From Saprospiraceae bacterium (lineage in GTDB: Bacteria; Bacteroidota; Bacteroidia; Chitinophagales; Saprospiraceae): 64,000 nucleotides of DNA. The position numbers were made by a program, and so were the translations under genes. The notes under the pieces are model-generated. The model saw only the letters and a list, made by a program, of their open reading frames with translations. It was not told the DNA's origin and searched no databases. Below, piece by piece: positions 1 to 8,088 of the stretch; within the stretch, counting starts at the first letter, position 1; each line of letters begins with the position of its first letter. The stretch is from positions 1 to 64,000 of the forward strand of contig JAJCYH010000027.1 in the NCBI GenBank assembly GCA_029262995.1, written 5' to 3'.

Positions 1-742
1 ATGTTGGTTACGGTACCATCCCCCGAGGTGTGGGTAGCGATGATCTTACCATCGTTGATGTCTGCCATTACAGAAACTAGAGTTGTAATAGCAATAGTAT
101 TGGTATTACCATTTTCATCTACATACTCTAAAGAGTTGGTTGTATTGTTAAAAGAAAGCGAAGTTACCGTCTCGCAGTTATCTACTACATTACAGAGGTT
201 GATATTGGTTACGATACCATCTTCATCGGTATAGTCAAAAGAGTTATCATCGACATTGAGAGCTACAGTAGTGGTTGTTTCATCATAAGTGGTAGAAGTC
301 CCATTTTCAGAGACGTAAGTAAAAGTACCATTACCGTTATCTACAAGGGTAGTAACGGTTTCTTCTATGTTGGTTACGGTACCATCCCCCGAGGTGTGGG
401 TAGCGATTGGTTTGACCAAAATGGCTGAGTTAATATCTGTAACAACAGAAACTAGAGTTGTAATAGCAATAGTATTGGTATTGCCATTTTCATCTACATA
501 CTCTAGAGCGTTGGTTGTATTGTTAAAAGAAAGTGAAGTCACCGTCTCGCAGTTATCTACTACATTACATAGGTTGATATTGGTTACGATACCATCTTCG
601 TCGGTATAGTCAAAAGAGCTATCATCGATATTGAGAGCTACACTAGTTGTTGTTTCATCATAAGTGGTAGAGGTCCCATTTTCAGAGACGTAAGTAAACG
701 TACCATTACCGTTATCTACAAGGGTAGTAATCGTTTCTTCGA
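1..742 (-). repeat. Long near-identical tandem modules (366 and 375 bp)
   Basis: The same sentence of sequence recurs at 1, 367 and 742 on the plus strand, each starting ATGTTGGTTACGGTACCAT. Spacings are 366 bp (122 codons) and 375 bp (125 codons), so the reading frame of the minus-strand protein is kept. The first two copies differ at only scattered bases outside a short variable patch near 410-450. The third copy diverges after its first 30 bases. Each protein module reads, in order, a THTSGDGTVTN strand, a TLVDNGNGTFTYVSENG strand, and a Cys-containing part with NLCNVVDNCETVTSL. Confidence 0.9.
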
Positions 743-3464
743 TGTTGGTTACGGTACCATTACCAGAGGTGTGAACAGCAATTGTTTGAACATTACTATT
801 TGGATTAACATTATTTATCAATGAGTGATTTACAAAAAGTGGAATAGTATTAGTTGTTCCGTTTTCGTCAATAAATTCAAGTTCTCCCGAAATACCATTA
901 AATGTTATTTCAGTAACTGTTTCACAATTGTCAACTATTTCACACATATTTAGGTTGGTCGTATTCCCTTCCTCATCTATATAATCTATTGAAGTATTAT
1001 TTGAATTTAGTGAAATTGTAGTAAGTGTTTCATTAATAACAGTTACTGTTCCATCTTCAGAAGTATAAGTGTAAGTCCCATCACCGTTATATACAAGTGT
1101 TGTTACTGATTCATTAATTCCAAAAGTGTAAGCAGTTCCTTCTTCATTCAAAAATGTGTAAGTACCGTCACGATTGTCAATTATTGAAGTGATGGACTCT
1201 GAACCAGAAAAACTTACTGAATTACCAGCTTCATTAATATAAGTATACGTGCCATCCCCATTATTGACTAGAGATGTGATTGTCTCATCAATATCTACTA
1301 TGTTTCCATCTTCGTCCGTATATTGGGCTATTCTACTTCCATTTACGAAGCTATTGATTGAAGTTAATATGTTATTTGTATTTAAGACTGTCGTTGAACC
1401 ATTTTCAGAAGTGTAAGTATATGTACCATTTCCATTATCGATCAAACTTGTAATAGTTTCACTTGCGTCAATATTGAATGTTGAACCATTTTCAGAAGTG
1501 TAAGTGTAAGTACCATCTCCATTATCAATCATACTTGTTACAGTTTCGTAAATTTCTGTAACATTTCCGTTTTCGTCAGTATAATCAGCGATCAAGTGTC
1601 CAGTGATCAGACTTCTAATTACGGTAAGAATATTATTAGATTGAATTGTAGTAGAAGTTCCATCTTCAGAAGTGTAGGTGTAAGTACCGTCACCATTATC
1701 AATCATAGAAGTGATTGTCTCATTCGAGTCAAAAGTAAAGTCTAGTCCAGCTTCATTTGTGTAAGTAATTGTACCATCTCCATTGTCTGCAAGTGAAGTT
1801 ACAGTTTCATGTATCTCAAAAAGATCACCATTTTCATTTGTATAATCCGCTATAAGGTTACCGTCTACTATTTTTCTAATTAGTGTAATAACGTTAGTTG
1901 ATTGAATAGTAGTTACGGAGCCATCTTCAGAAGTATAAGTGTATGTACCATTATTATTATCAATAAGAGAAGTAATTGTTTCATTTGCATCAAAAGTAAG
2001 TGAATTACCAGCTTCATTAGTATATGTGAATGTGCCATTATTATTATCAATAAGAGAAGTAATACTTTCATTGATATCAAAAAGATCACCATTTTCATTT
2101 GTATAATCTGCTATTTTATTACCTGCAATTGTATTATTAATTGTTGTAATTACTTGATTGGTATTAATAATTGTTGAAATGCCATTTTCATTTGTATAGA
2201 TATAAATTCCATCACCATTATATTGAAGTGTAGAAATTGTTTCTCTAGCATCAATTATTGTTTTGTCTCCATTTTCATCTGTATAAGTATAGGTTCCATT
2301 ACCATTGTCCTGTAAGATTGATATTGACTCATTTGTTTGAATTGTTGTTCTTGTACCATCTTCAGAGACATAGGTGTAGCTGCCATTTGGATTTCTAGTC
2401 AGTGTTGTTACATTTTCATTTGTATTAAACGCTACAGGTACACCGATCTCATTTATAAATATGAATGTTCCATCACCATTATCAACCAACTGAGAAACAG
2501 ATTCATAAATAGTAGAAACATTGCCGTCTTGGTCAATTATTTCTGCAATTCTATTTCCAGTAGCAATACTAATAACTGAAATCGAAAGTTGATTTCCTAA
2601 AATTATTGTTTGAACGCCATCTTCATCTGTATATGTATACGTTCCATCACCATTATCTATTAATGTTGATGTTGTTTCTTGTGGGTCAATAATCGTTAAA
2701 ATTCCTAATTCATTTCGGTAGGTGTATGTTCCATCGCCATTATCAACTAGTGTAGTAACAGTTTCATTTGTGTCAAATGAAATACTTTCTCCATTTTCAT
2801 TAAAATAAGTAAATGTGCCATCTTCGTTATCAACGAGATTAGTTATGGTTTCTTGAATATTTATTAAGGTTGAAACTCCAGCTTCATTAACAAAAGTATA
2901 AGTGCCATCAGGATTAACAATTAGTTGTGTGATTGTTTCTTCTCCAGCAGGAATTGTTACATCATGTCCAGTTTCATTTGTGTAAGTAAAAGTACCATCA
3001 CCGTTATCTGTCAGAGTTGTAATGGATTCATAGAAATCTGTAGGCACACTGTTGGCGTCAAGATAGGTACCTATCCTGTTACCAAGTACAGTATTAATTA
3101 AGCTACCTGTCTCTGAGCTTTGACTTCCTGCACACACCCATAATGGGGTAATTGGAGTTCCTATATTTGTTTGAAGGCAGTCTTCATTCAAATTATAGAT
3201 TACTGCTCCCTTTAGTGGTGTAGGAATATTATCTCTTTGAAGAGAAGTCATTCTAGGAACAACTAATGCTTTATTAGTGCTTTCTAACTCTAATAAGGAC
3301 CCATTATCAATTTGATGTGGATTATCACCAATCTTAATTTGTGAATAAGAGCTTTGATTTAATGTCAGTACAAATACAAATATTACCAATACTCTGATAT
3401 TGCTAATAAAAAGCTTAGAATGAACATTGATTATTGACCATGTACAAGACACTAATGTTCTCAT
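1..3464 (-). CDS. Repeat-rich secreted surface protein, 3' end outside window
   Basis: The minus strand is open from an ATG at 3464-3462 to the window edge: 1154 full codons and no stop. The N-terminus has a hydrophobic, signal-like segment (about residues 20-42, ending near SYSQ). A domain follows with the phrases LLELESTNKALVVPRM, GAVIYNLNEDCLQ and PLWVC, common at the start of large Bacteroidota surface proteins. From about residue 140 nearly everything is short beta-type repeats of the form ETITSLIDNGDGTYTYT followed by E-x-G. Between 1279 and 2340 these form supermodules of exactly 261 bp; from 742 down to 1 they form longer modules of 366-375 bp. Such proteins are usually exported adhesin or gliding-type surface proteins, often via T9SS. 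Any sorting tail lies outside the window, so that role is inference. No enzymatic domain is visible. Confidence 0.85.
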   Translation of the reverse strand, partial: MRTLVSCTWSIINVHSKLFISNIRVLVIFVFVLTLNQSSYSQIKIGDNPHQIDNGSLLELESTNKALVVPRMTSLQRDNIPTPLKGAVIYNLNEDCLQTNIGTPITPLWVCAGSQSSETGSLINTVLGNRIGTYLDANSVPTDFYESITTLTDNGDGTFTYTNETGHDVTIPAGEETITQLIVNPDGTYTFVNEAGVSTLINIQETITNLVDNEDGTFTYFNENGESISFDTNETVTTLVDNGDGTYTYRNELGILTIIDPQETTSTLIDNGDGTYTYTDEDGVQTIILGNQLSISVISIATGNRIAEIIDQDGNVSTIYESVSQLVDNGDGTFIFINEIGVPVAFNTNENVTTLTRNPNGSYTYVSEDGTRTTIQTNESISILQDNGNGTYTYTDENGDKTIIDARETISTLQYNGDGIYIYTNENGISTIINTNQVITTINNTIAGNKIADYTNENGDLFDINESITSLIDNNNGTFTYTNEAGNSLTFDANETITSLIDNNNGTYTYTSEDGSVTTIQSTNVITLIRKIVDGNLIADYTNENGDLFEIHETVTSLADNGDGTITYTNEAGLDFTFDSNETITSMIDNGDGTYTYTSEDGTSTTIQSNNILTVIRSLITGHLIADYTDENGNVTEIYETVTSMIDNGDGTYTYTSENGSTFNIDASETITSLIDNGNGTYTYTSENGSTTVLNTNNILTSINSFVNGSRIAQYTDEDGNIVDIDETITSLVNNGDGTYTYINEAGNSVSFSGSESITSIIDNRDGTYTFLNEEGTAYTFGINESVTTLVYNGDGTYTYTSEDGTVTVINETLTTISLNSNNTSIDYIDEEGNTTNLNMCEIVDNCETVTEITFNGISGELEFIDENGTTNTIPLFVNHSLINNVNPNSNVQTIAVHTSGNGTVTNIEETITTLVDNGNGTFTYVSENGTSTTYDETTTSVALNIDDSSFDYTDEDGIVTNINLCNVVDNCETVTSLSFNNTTNALEYVDENGNTNTIAITTLVSVVTDINSAILVKPIATHTSGDGTVTNIEETVTTLVDNGNGTFTYVSENGTSTTYDETTTTVALNVDDNSFDYTDEDGIVTNINLCNVVDNCETVTSLSFNNTTNSLEYVDENGNTNTIAITTLVSVMADINDGKIIATHTSGDGTVTN
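1279..2340 (-). repeat. 261-bp in-frame supermodules
   Basis: Equivalent anchor points (the minus-strand complement of an E-T/S-I/V-T motif before the GNLIADYTNENGD-type segment) fall at 1279, 1540, 1801, 2062 and 2323, each exactly 261 bp (87 codons) apart. Each supermodule contains three different strands: one ending TYTNEAG, one ending TYTSEDG and one reading roughly GNLIADYTNENGD. Copies are clearly diverged, unlike the 366-bp copies nearer the C-terminus. Confidence 0.8.
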
Positions 3465-3607
3465 TACAAAATTTTTCCGTTAAAGATTATAGATGTTATG
3501 TGTAAGGGTGGTAATTATGCATGAAGACAATAGAAAATCTTCCCTCATAAAGATGAGAGTGTGCATTTAATAGACAAATAAAACATAAAGTACCCCTATA
3601 AGCAAGC

Positions 3608-3684
3608 AAAAAAAGTGTAAACTATTTTACAGATTTCTGTAATGAGTTCATTGTCAGTCCTATTGTAAACTACTTTACACTTTT
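3608..3684 (-). terminator. Long-loop terminator-like inverted repeat
   Basis: Arms at 3611-3631 and 3664-3684 (AAAAGTGTAAA facing TTTACACTTTT) match at about 17-18 of 21 positions and are separated by 32 bases. On the minus strand the structure starts four bases after the stop codon at 3690-3688 and is followed by a run of T. It fits a terminator for the DUF6438 gene, although the loop is longer than usual. Confidence 0.5.
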
Positions 3685-3687
3685 AGA

Positions 3688-4398
3688 CTAGGGGTTTACC
3701 CTTGTAAATTCAGCTGAGGTAATATTTTCGTCACTTTTTAGGATATTTAATATCTCTTTAGAGCTATATTTTGATTGGTTATAGGAAATGACCCAGCTAT
3801 CATAACTTTCGTCCAATTTTTTGATAATTCTAATACCATGATTTTCTCTAGCATTATTAAACCATCTGGATAATTGCGCACCATTGTTTAATGTAATAAT
3901 AATCTTGGATTTATCAAATTCAGGTTTTGATTCTTCATATGTCCCATCAATAACATTCCACCCTAACTTTGATTCAGCAATTTGCTCAATCAGAAACTGC
4001 AATTTGTGCACTTCACTTGGCCTCTCTCTCTTACCTACAATTTTTTTACTCTTGTCTTTTTCCTTGTAATAAATCATTACAGTAGGTAAATCAGGTATAT
4101 TGCTTTCATAGTAGTCATCAAAGCTGAAGAAATTGGCTTTTTTGAATTCAGACTTTAATTCTTTTAGTCTGTCATTTGAAAGAGTAAGGCTATGACTCCC
4201 GATTTTATAAGTATGTTCTTTCCCTAAAAATTCACTATATCCATTACTATATATTTTAATGGAGTATATAGGGCATGAACCAAAACATCCTTCCTTTTCC
4301 ATCGAAATTATAACATCATTTTCAGTTAACTCACTTACTTTTTTACTGCTTGAGCAAGAACTTAGAACCAATAAGCTTAATATAAAAATTCGAGTCAT
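3688..4398 (-). CDS. DUF6438 domain lipoprotein
   Basis: This is a predicted lipoprotein of 236 residues. The signal segment MTRIFILSLLVLSSC ends in a lipobox with Cys15. The phrase EKEGCFGSCPIYSIKIYSNG followed by a beta-rich region and FSFDDYY is characteristic of DUF6438, a Bacteroidota family of unknown function. A longer reading from a TTG at 4416 is possible, but a TATATTTG promoter box lies across that codon, so the ATG at 4398 is the better start. The C-terminal 70 residues (WFNNARENHGIRII onward) resemble the region that follows this domain in relatives. It probably sits in the outer membrane, facing the periplasm or surface; the role is unknown. Confidence 0.75.
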   Translation of the reverse strand: MTRIFILSLLVLSSCSSSKKVSELTENDVIISMEKEGCFGSCPIYSIKIYSNGYSEFLGKEHTYKIGSHSLTLSNDRLKELKSEFKKANFFSFDDYYESNIPDLPTVMIYYKEKDKSKKIVGKRERPSEVHKLQFLIEQIAESKLGWNVIDGTYEESKPEFDKSKIIITLNNGAQLSRWFNNARENHGIRIIKKLDESYDSWVISYNQSKYSSKEILNILKSDENITSAEFTRVNP

Positions 4399-4413
4399 TA
4401 CTTTGTTTTTGTG

Positions 4414-4421
4414 CAAATATA
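4414..4421 (-). promoter_or_regulatory. Bacteroidota -7 promoter box (TATATTTG)
   Basis: The minus strand reads TATATTTG, an exact match to the Bacteroidota -7 consensus TAnnTTTG. It overlaps the alternative TTG start at 4416 and lies 15 bases before the ATG at 4398. No clear -33 TTG is visible. Its position supports the shorter DUF6438 protein and separate transcription from the upstream radical SAM gene. Confidence 0.5.
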
Positions 4422-4460
4422 CTATTGCATGAATTATTTCCTAAAATCTGGATAAGTCAA

Positions 4461-5531
4461 TCATACGATTTCACCACCACAACTTGAGCCTGCTCCTGCT
4501 GTACAACCATAACAGTGTTGTCCAAGTTTAATTGTTCTGCTTAGTAATTGATTTTCATCAAATTCAGAAATATGTGGATTTTTAATATCAGATTTTAAAT
4601 CTAACATTTGATTAAAATCACAATCAAAGATATAGCCGTCCCAACTGATAGAAATCGTATTTCTACACATTAATCCTTCAATAGTAGTAGGGTTGAAAGC
4701 CATTGAAAGCTCTTGCATATATGCTTCATAATTGCCAGTTTCAATAAGATAGTCAAGGAATCTGCTAACGGGAAGATTTGTAATCACAAATAATGAATTG
4801 AATTGAATATTATATCGTCTTAGTAATTGCCTTTTAAATTCTGGCTCTAATTCCTCTTGTGTTGCTGGCAAAAAGGCTCCAGATGGATTATAGACCAAAT
4901 CTAAAATCAAATCTGATCCTTCAATTCCATATCCAATATCATTTAATTTTTTCAATGCCTTAATCGAATCCTCAAAAACGCCGTCTCCTCGTTGAGAATC
5001 TGTTCTTGATTTTGTAAAATAAGGCAGTGAAGAAATAACATGCACTTTATTCTTTGCAAAGAATTCTGGAAGGTCTTCATATTTTTTATTCGCCATTATT
5101 ATAGTAAGATTGCACCTGACTATAATCTCTTTACCATTTAAGCTACACTGTTCAACAAACCATCTGAAATGCGGATTCATTTCTGGAGCACCTCCTGTAA
5201 TATCTACTTTATCAAAGTTATATTTTATGATCAATTCTAAACAGAGTTGGAGTGTTGACCTGTCCATATTTTCTATTTTTTTATCAGGACCTGCATCTAC
5301 ATGACAATGGGCACATGTTTGATTGCATAGTTTTCCAATATTAATTTGAAAAACTTCCATTCCTACAGGAGTGACACCTTTTGGATATCCAACTTCATTT
5401 ATTCTTTGCTTAAATGAAGGAATAGATAATTGGTCAGTTTCAGATTGAGATAAAACTTCTAACTGATAATAGGTGTTTGAAAGTTTACTGTTCTTTGAGC
5501 TAAGACTTTTTGTTCTCTGTTTAACTCCCAT
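4461..5531 (-). CDS. arsS: Arsenosugar-type radical SAM protein (ArsS family)
   Basis: This is a radical SAM enzyme of 356 residues. Cys69, Cys73 and Cys76 in CNQTCAHC form the iron-sulfur motif, followed by a GGAPEMNPHF segment. The C-terminal Cys-rich end CYGCTAGAGSSCGGEIV is the signature of the ArsS/DUF3641 family, proposed to add the deoxyadenosyl group to methylated arsenic during arsenosugar synthesis. The stop of the upstream peroxidase-like gene and this ATG share one base (TAATG), so the two are translationally coupled. The usual partner methyltransferase ArsM is not in the window. Family assignment is strong; the arsenic substrate is inferred from the family. Confidence 0.85.
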   Translation of the reverse strand: MGVKQRTKSLSSKNSKLSNTYYQLEVLSQSETDQLSIPSFKQRINEVGYPKGVTPVGMEVFQINIGKLCNQTCAHCHVDAGPDKKIENMDRSTLQLCLELIIKYNFDKVDITGGAPEMNPHFRWFVEQCSLNGKEIIVRCNLTIIMANKKYEDLPEFFAKNKVHVISSLPYFTKSRTDSQRGDGVFEDSIKALKKLNDIGYGIEGSDLILDLVYNPSGAFLPATQEELEPEFKRQLLRRYNIQFNSLFVITNLPVSRFLDYLIETGNYEAYMQELSMAFNPTTIEGLMCRNTISISWDGYIFDCDFNQMLDLKSDIKNPHISEFDENQLLSRTIKLGQHCYGCTAGAGSSCGGEIV

Positions 5532-5866
5532 TACATCAATTTTTTCTTCACGTGATTCATCATTTGTACACTGTTTACTAATGTTGCACCACTTTTAATA
5601 GCAGCAGCAACATGAACAGCTTCCATCATCTGCTCTTCATCTGCACCTTTTTGTAAACATGTGGTTGAATAGGCATCTATACAATAAGGGCACTGAACAG
5701 TATGAGCTACTGCCAATGCAATCAAGGCTTTTTCTCTTACAGTTAAAGCACCTTCTTTAAATACTTCTGTATACCATTCGAAAAACTTATTGCCGTACTC
5801 CTCCTGGAATTCTGTAATATTTCCAAACTTTTGAAGGTCTTCTTTATTAAAATAAGATTCGCTCAT
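5531..5866 (-). CDS. Arsenosugar-associated peroxidase-like (AhpD/CMD fold) protein
   Basis: This 111-residue protein belongs to the carboxymuconolactone decarboxylase/AhpD fold. The core EKALIALAVAHTVQCPYC carries the redox pair Cys59 and Cys62. The residue four after Cys62 is Tyr66, where classic AhpD proteins have His, and a third Cys (Cys70) follows. The small family coupled to ArsS reads CPYCIDAY in the same way, so this looks like a family feature and not decay. The one-base overlap with the next gene indicates a two-gene operon. The biochemical role is not known to me; peroxidase or redox activity is inference. Confidence 0.8.
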   Translation of the reverse strand: MSESYFNKEDLQKFGNITEFQEEYGNKFFEWYTEVFKEGALTVREKALIALAVAHTVQCPYCIDAYSTTCLQKGADEEQMMEAVHVAAAIKSGATLVNSVQMMNHVKKKLM

Positions 5867-5960
5867 ATCATTTTTATTATAAAAGTATTAAAGGTAAAGT
5901 AAAGGAAGTATATAAGTGTCTATACTGTTTTTAACAAGACATTTAGCATATTTTGTAATT

Positions 5961-5992
5961 TTGTTTATTATTAGGGATTAAATTTAAGTTTG
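5961..5992 (+). promoter_or_regulatory. Promoter of the pyrophosphatase-like/GNAT operon
   Basis: An exact -7 box TAAGTTTG lies at 5985-5992 with a -33 TTG at 5961-5963, 21 bases upstream. A second -7 match, TAATTTTG, is at 5956-5963. The ATG of the first gene is at 6036. This is the best two-part Bacteroidota promoter I found in the window. Confidence 0.6.
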
Positions 5993-6035
5993 AAACTACT
6001 ATTTTGTTAAATCAGTAGAACCAAGTCCAAATTAA

Positions 6036-6536
6036 ATGCTTAAAACAATCCTTTTCATATTTACCTTTGCCTTAATTGGTTGCTCGGAGTCAAGAGTCAA
6101 TATACCTTATTCAGAAGGAGGGGATCTAACAGCAGCTATTTATTTAAGTGCTGGAGATTTAGATCCTAAGTTTAATACATTAAATATCCCAACTTTTTTT
6201 AATCTAGGTAAAATTGTCCAAGAAGAAGGAATTAATGCCAAAACCATTTTACTCTCTAAAAGAGAAGCTACAGGAAATAGAATAGATATCATACCAATAG
6301 CATTATTTTCTTTTGAACAAGATACGATTCAATTCAGTTATATTATTTCAGTTCCAAAAGCTGATATGAACAGCCAAATAGGACGTAATTACAATGACTT
6401 TTTGTTAAAAAACTACAAAACGCAAAGCAATATTGAAAACTGGTTTTCTTCACAATGCCCTGATAATACATGTAAAAACTTTAGGTGGGATAACACGTAT
6501 AAAGCTCTACTTCAATTACAAAGCAATAACAAATAA
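6036..6536 (+). CDS. Inorganic pyrophosphatase-like lipoprotein, probably inactive
   Basis: This 166-residue lipoprotein has the lipobox LIGC with Cys16. From about residue 50 it follows the layout of family I inorganic pyrophosphatases and their Bacteroidota lipoprotein relatives: NIPTFFNLGKI where YPGNYGFIPGT is expected, IDIIPIALFSF for the I-x-V-x-P-I-G-V strand, YIISVPKAD for D-x-K-I-I-A-V-P, and IENWFSSQ for the IE-x-WF helix. The catalytic aspartate box (GDGDPLD) and the later metal-binding Asp of D-D-K-I are not present. It is therefore likely a non-enzymatic relative, or an enzyme of changed function. It is followed six bases later by a GNAT gene, probably in one operon. The homology is by eye only. 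Confidence 0.55.
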   Translation: MLKTILFIFTFALIGCSESRVNIPYSEGGDLTAAIYLSAGDLDPKFNTLNIPTFFNLGKIVQEEGINAKTILLSKREATGNRIDIIPIALFSFEQDTIQFSYIISVPKADMNSQIGRNYNDFLLKNYKTQSNIENWFSSQCPDNTCKNFRWDNTYKALLQLQSNNK

Positions 6537-6542
6537 GGGATA

Positions 6543-7730
6543 GTGAGTATTAGTGAAAGTAAATTAATCAAGACTAATTATAGTATTAAAATAGCAGATA
6601 CTATTAAACATTTTGATGACGATTGGAGAATTCTTTCTCACAATAATATTTATGCTAATCCAGAGTATTTAATGCTTATAGAGCAAAAGGGACCTATTAA
6701 TTACAAATACGCTTATGCAGTTCTTTTTGAAAATAATATTCCTGTCGCAGCTTTTTATTTTCAAATGAAAAGAATAGAGCTTGCTAAAGATTTTAGAGTT
6801 CATACGCATAGCAACAATATCTTTAAAAAATTTGCTGTAGTTATTCAAAAACAGTTTTTCCAATTTATTAATCAAAATTTATTGATTTGTGGTAATGTTC
6901 TACTAACAGGAGAATATGCCTTTGGAACAAACAGAAACCACCAATTGACAAGTGAACTTATCAATGAGGTATTTGATAAAGTAAAGTTTTTTTTCAAAAA
7001 TGAAAAAGGCATTAATATACAGACAATATTATGTAAAGATTTTTTTGAAGAAGGAGTGCACAAAGAACTGAATTTTGACGTAAAGGGATTTACCGAATTT
7101 AGGGTGCAGCCTGATATGATCTTGCCTCTGTGTGAAAATTGGACTGGGTTTGATGACTTCCTATCAGATGTAAGATCTAAATATCGAGTAAAATTTAAGA
7201 AGGTTATTAAACAAGCCAAAAAACTAGACTTCAGAGAATTGGATGTAGTAGACTTACAAACATACAATCCTCAAATGTATGCGCTTTATGAAGCAACAGC
7301 AAAGAGGGCAAGTTTCAGTTTATTTCATTTGCATCCAGATTATTTTCTGGAACTTAAAAAGACATTAAGGGACAATCTAAGAATTATAGGAATATTTAAA
7401 GGTTCAGAGCTTTTAGGTTTCTACACTTTTGTGATTAATAATGATCATGCAGATGCCCACTTTATAGGTTATGATGTCAATCTCAATTCAAAGTATCAAA
7501 TCTATTTTAATATTTTGTTAGGGCTGATTGTACAAGCCATTAAAGCAAGAGCAAAGTTTTTAAACCTGTCAAGAACAGCTTTGGAAATTAAAAGCTCTGT
7601 AGGAGCTGAGCCTCATGAAATGTTTATCTACTTAAGGCATGAAAATGCATTTGTTAATTGGTTGCTTCCACATGTTTTAGAAAGGGTCGTGCCTAAAAAT
7701 AATTGGAAAGCTAGAAGCCCGTTCAAATAA
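6543..7730 (+). CDS. GNAT-fold acyltransferase-like protein (FemAB-like)
   Basis: This 395-residue protein reads from a GTG at 6543, six bases after the previous stop. The first half (residues 1-190) begins with DDDWRILSHNNIYANPEYL, and the second half (from about 205) has FLSDVRSKYRVKFKKVIKQA and IGIFKGSELLGFYTFVINN. Together these resemble the double-GNAT proteins grouped with FemAB-like peptidoglycan or peptidogalycan biosynthesis proteins. FNILLGLIVQAIKARAKFLNLSRT near residue 330 is typical of the acyl-acceptor side. There is no signal peptide, so it should be cytoplasmic. The substrate cannot be told. Its last 54 bases overlap the convergent anti-sigma gene. Confidence 0.65.
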   Translation: MSISESKLIKTNYSIKIADTIKHFDDDWRILSHNNIYANPEYLMLIEQKGPINYKYAYAVLFENNIPVAAFYFQMKRIELAKDFRVHTHSNNIFKKFAVVIQKQFFQFINQNLLICGNVLLTGEYAFGTNRNHQLTSELINEVFDKVKFFFKNEKGINIQTILCKDFFEEGVHKELNFDVKGFTEFRVQPDMILPLCENWTGFDDFLSDVRSKYRVKFKKVIKQAKKLDFRELDVVDLQTYNPQMYALYEATAKRASFSLFHLHPDYFLELKKTLRDNLRIIGIFKGSELLGFYTFVINNDHADAHFIGYDVNLNSKYQIYFNILLGLIVQAIKARAKFLNLSRTALEIKSSVGAEPHEMFIYLRHENAFVNWLLPHVLERVVPKNNWKARSPFK

Positions 7731-8087
7731 ATTTCCTTCAATACTCTGAAGCTGGTAATCATTTTTTTGATATGTCTTTCTAGCATTTTGTAAAGAATAA
7801 AAATAATCGTTAGCAACAAAGAGCTCTTCAACGGATTCGACCTGACCTTTTTCAATAATCTGCGGTTGAATAGATTCTAAATAGATTACAGAGAAAAATC
7901 CTAACAATACTAAAAATGAAGCTGCAATAATAAATTTAAATTGATAATAGCTTCTTTTGTTTTGAAGAGCATAAACTTTATCCTTCTTTAATTTATCCTG
8001 AATTATTTTCCAAGCATCATTACCTGGCTGTACTTTATGTTGTTCAGCCCAGGCTTTTAATTTTGTATGATCGTCTAATATGGGCAT
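7677..8087 (-). CDS. Single-pass membrane protein, likely anti-sigma factor
   Basis: This 136-residue protein has one transmembrane helix at about residues 47-69 (FKFIIAASFLVLLGFFSVIYL). The N-terminus (KLKAWAEQHKVQPGNDAWKIIQDKL) is short and cytoplasmic. It begins one base after the stop of the ECF sigma gene, the usual place for a cognate anti-sigma. No zinc-binding HxxxCxxC motif is visible, so the assignment rests on position and topology. The C-terminal 18 codons lie inside the convergent GNAT gene. Confidence 0.6.
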   Translation of the reverse strand: MPILDDHTKLKAWAEQHKVQPGNDAWKIIQDKLKKDKVYALQNKRSYYQFKFIIAASFLVLLGFFSVIYLESIQPQIIEKGQVESVEELFVANDYFYSLQNARKTYQKNDYQLQSIEGNLFERASSFPIIFRHDPF

Positions 8088-8088
8088 G

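Noticed and set aside
1-609. Plus-strand open frames at 1-234 and 367-609 that look like two copies of a small protein
   Set aside because: They are shadows of the repetitive minus-strand gene; their similarity comes from the 366-bp tandem modules.
1-3000. Regular repeats that might suggest a CRISPR array
   Set aside because: The repeats are in frame with one long minus-strand protein, vary in sequence and are much longer than CRISPR units. There are no unique spacers and no cas genes.
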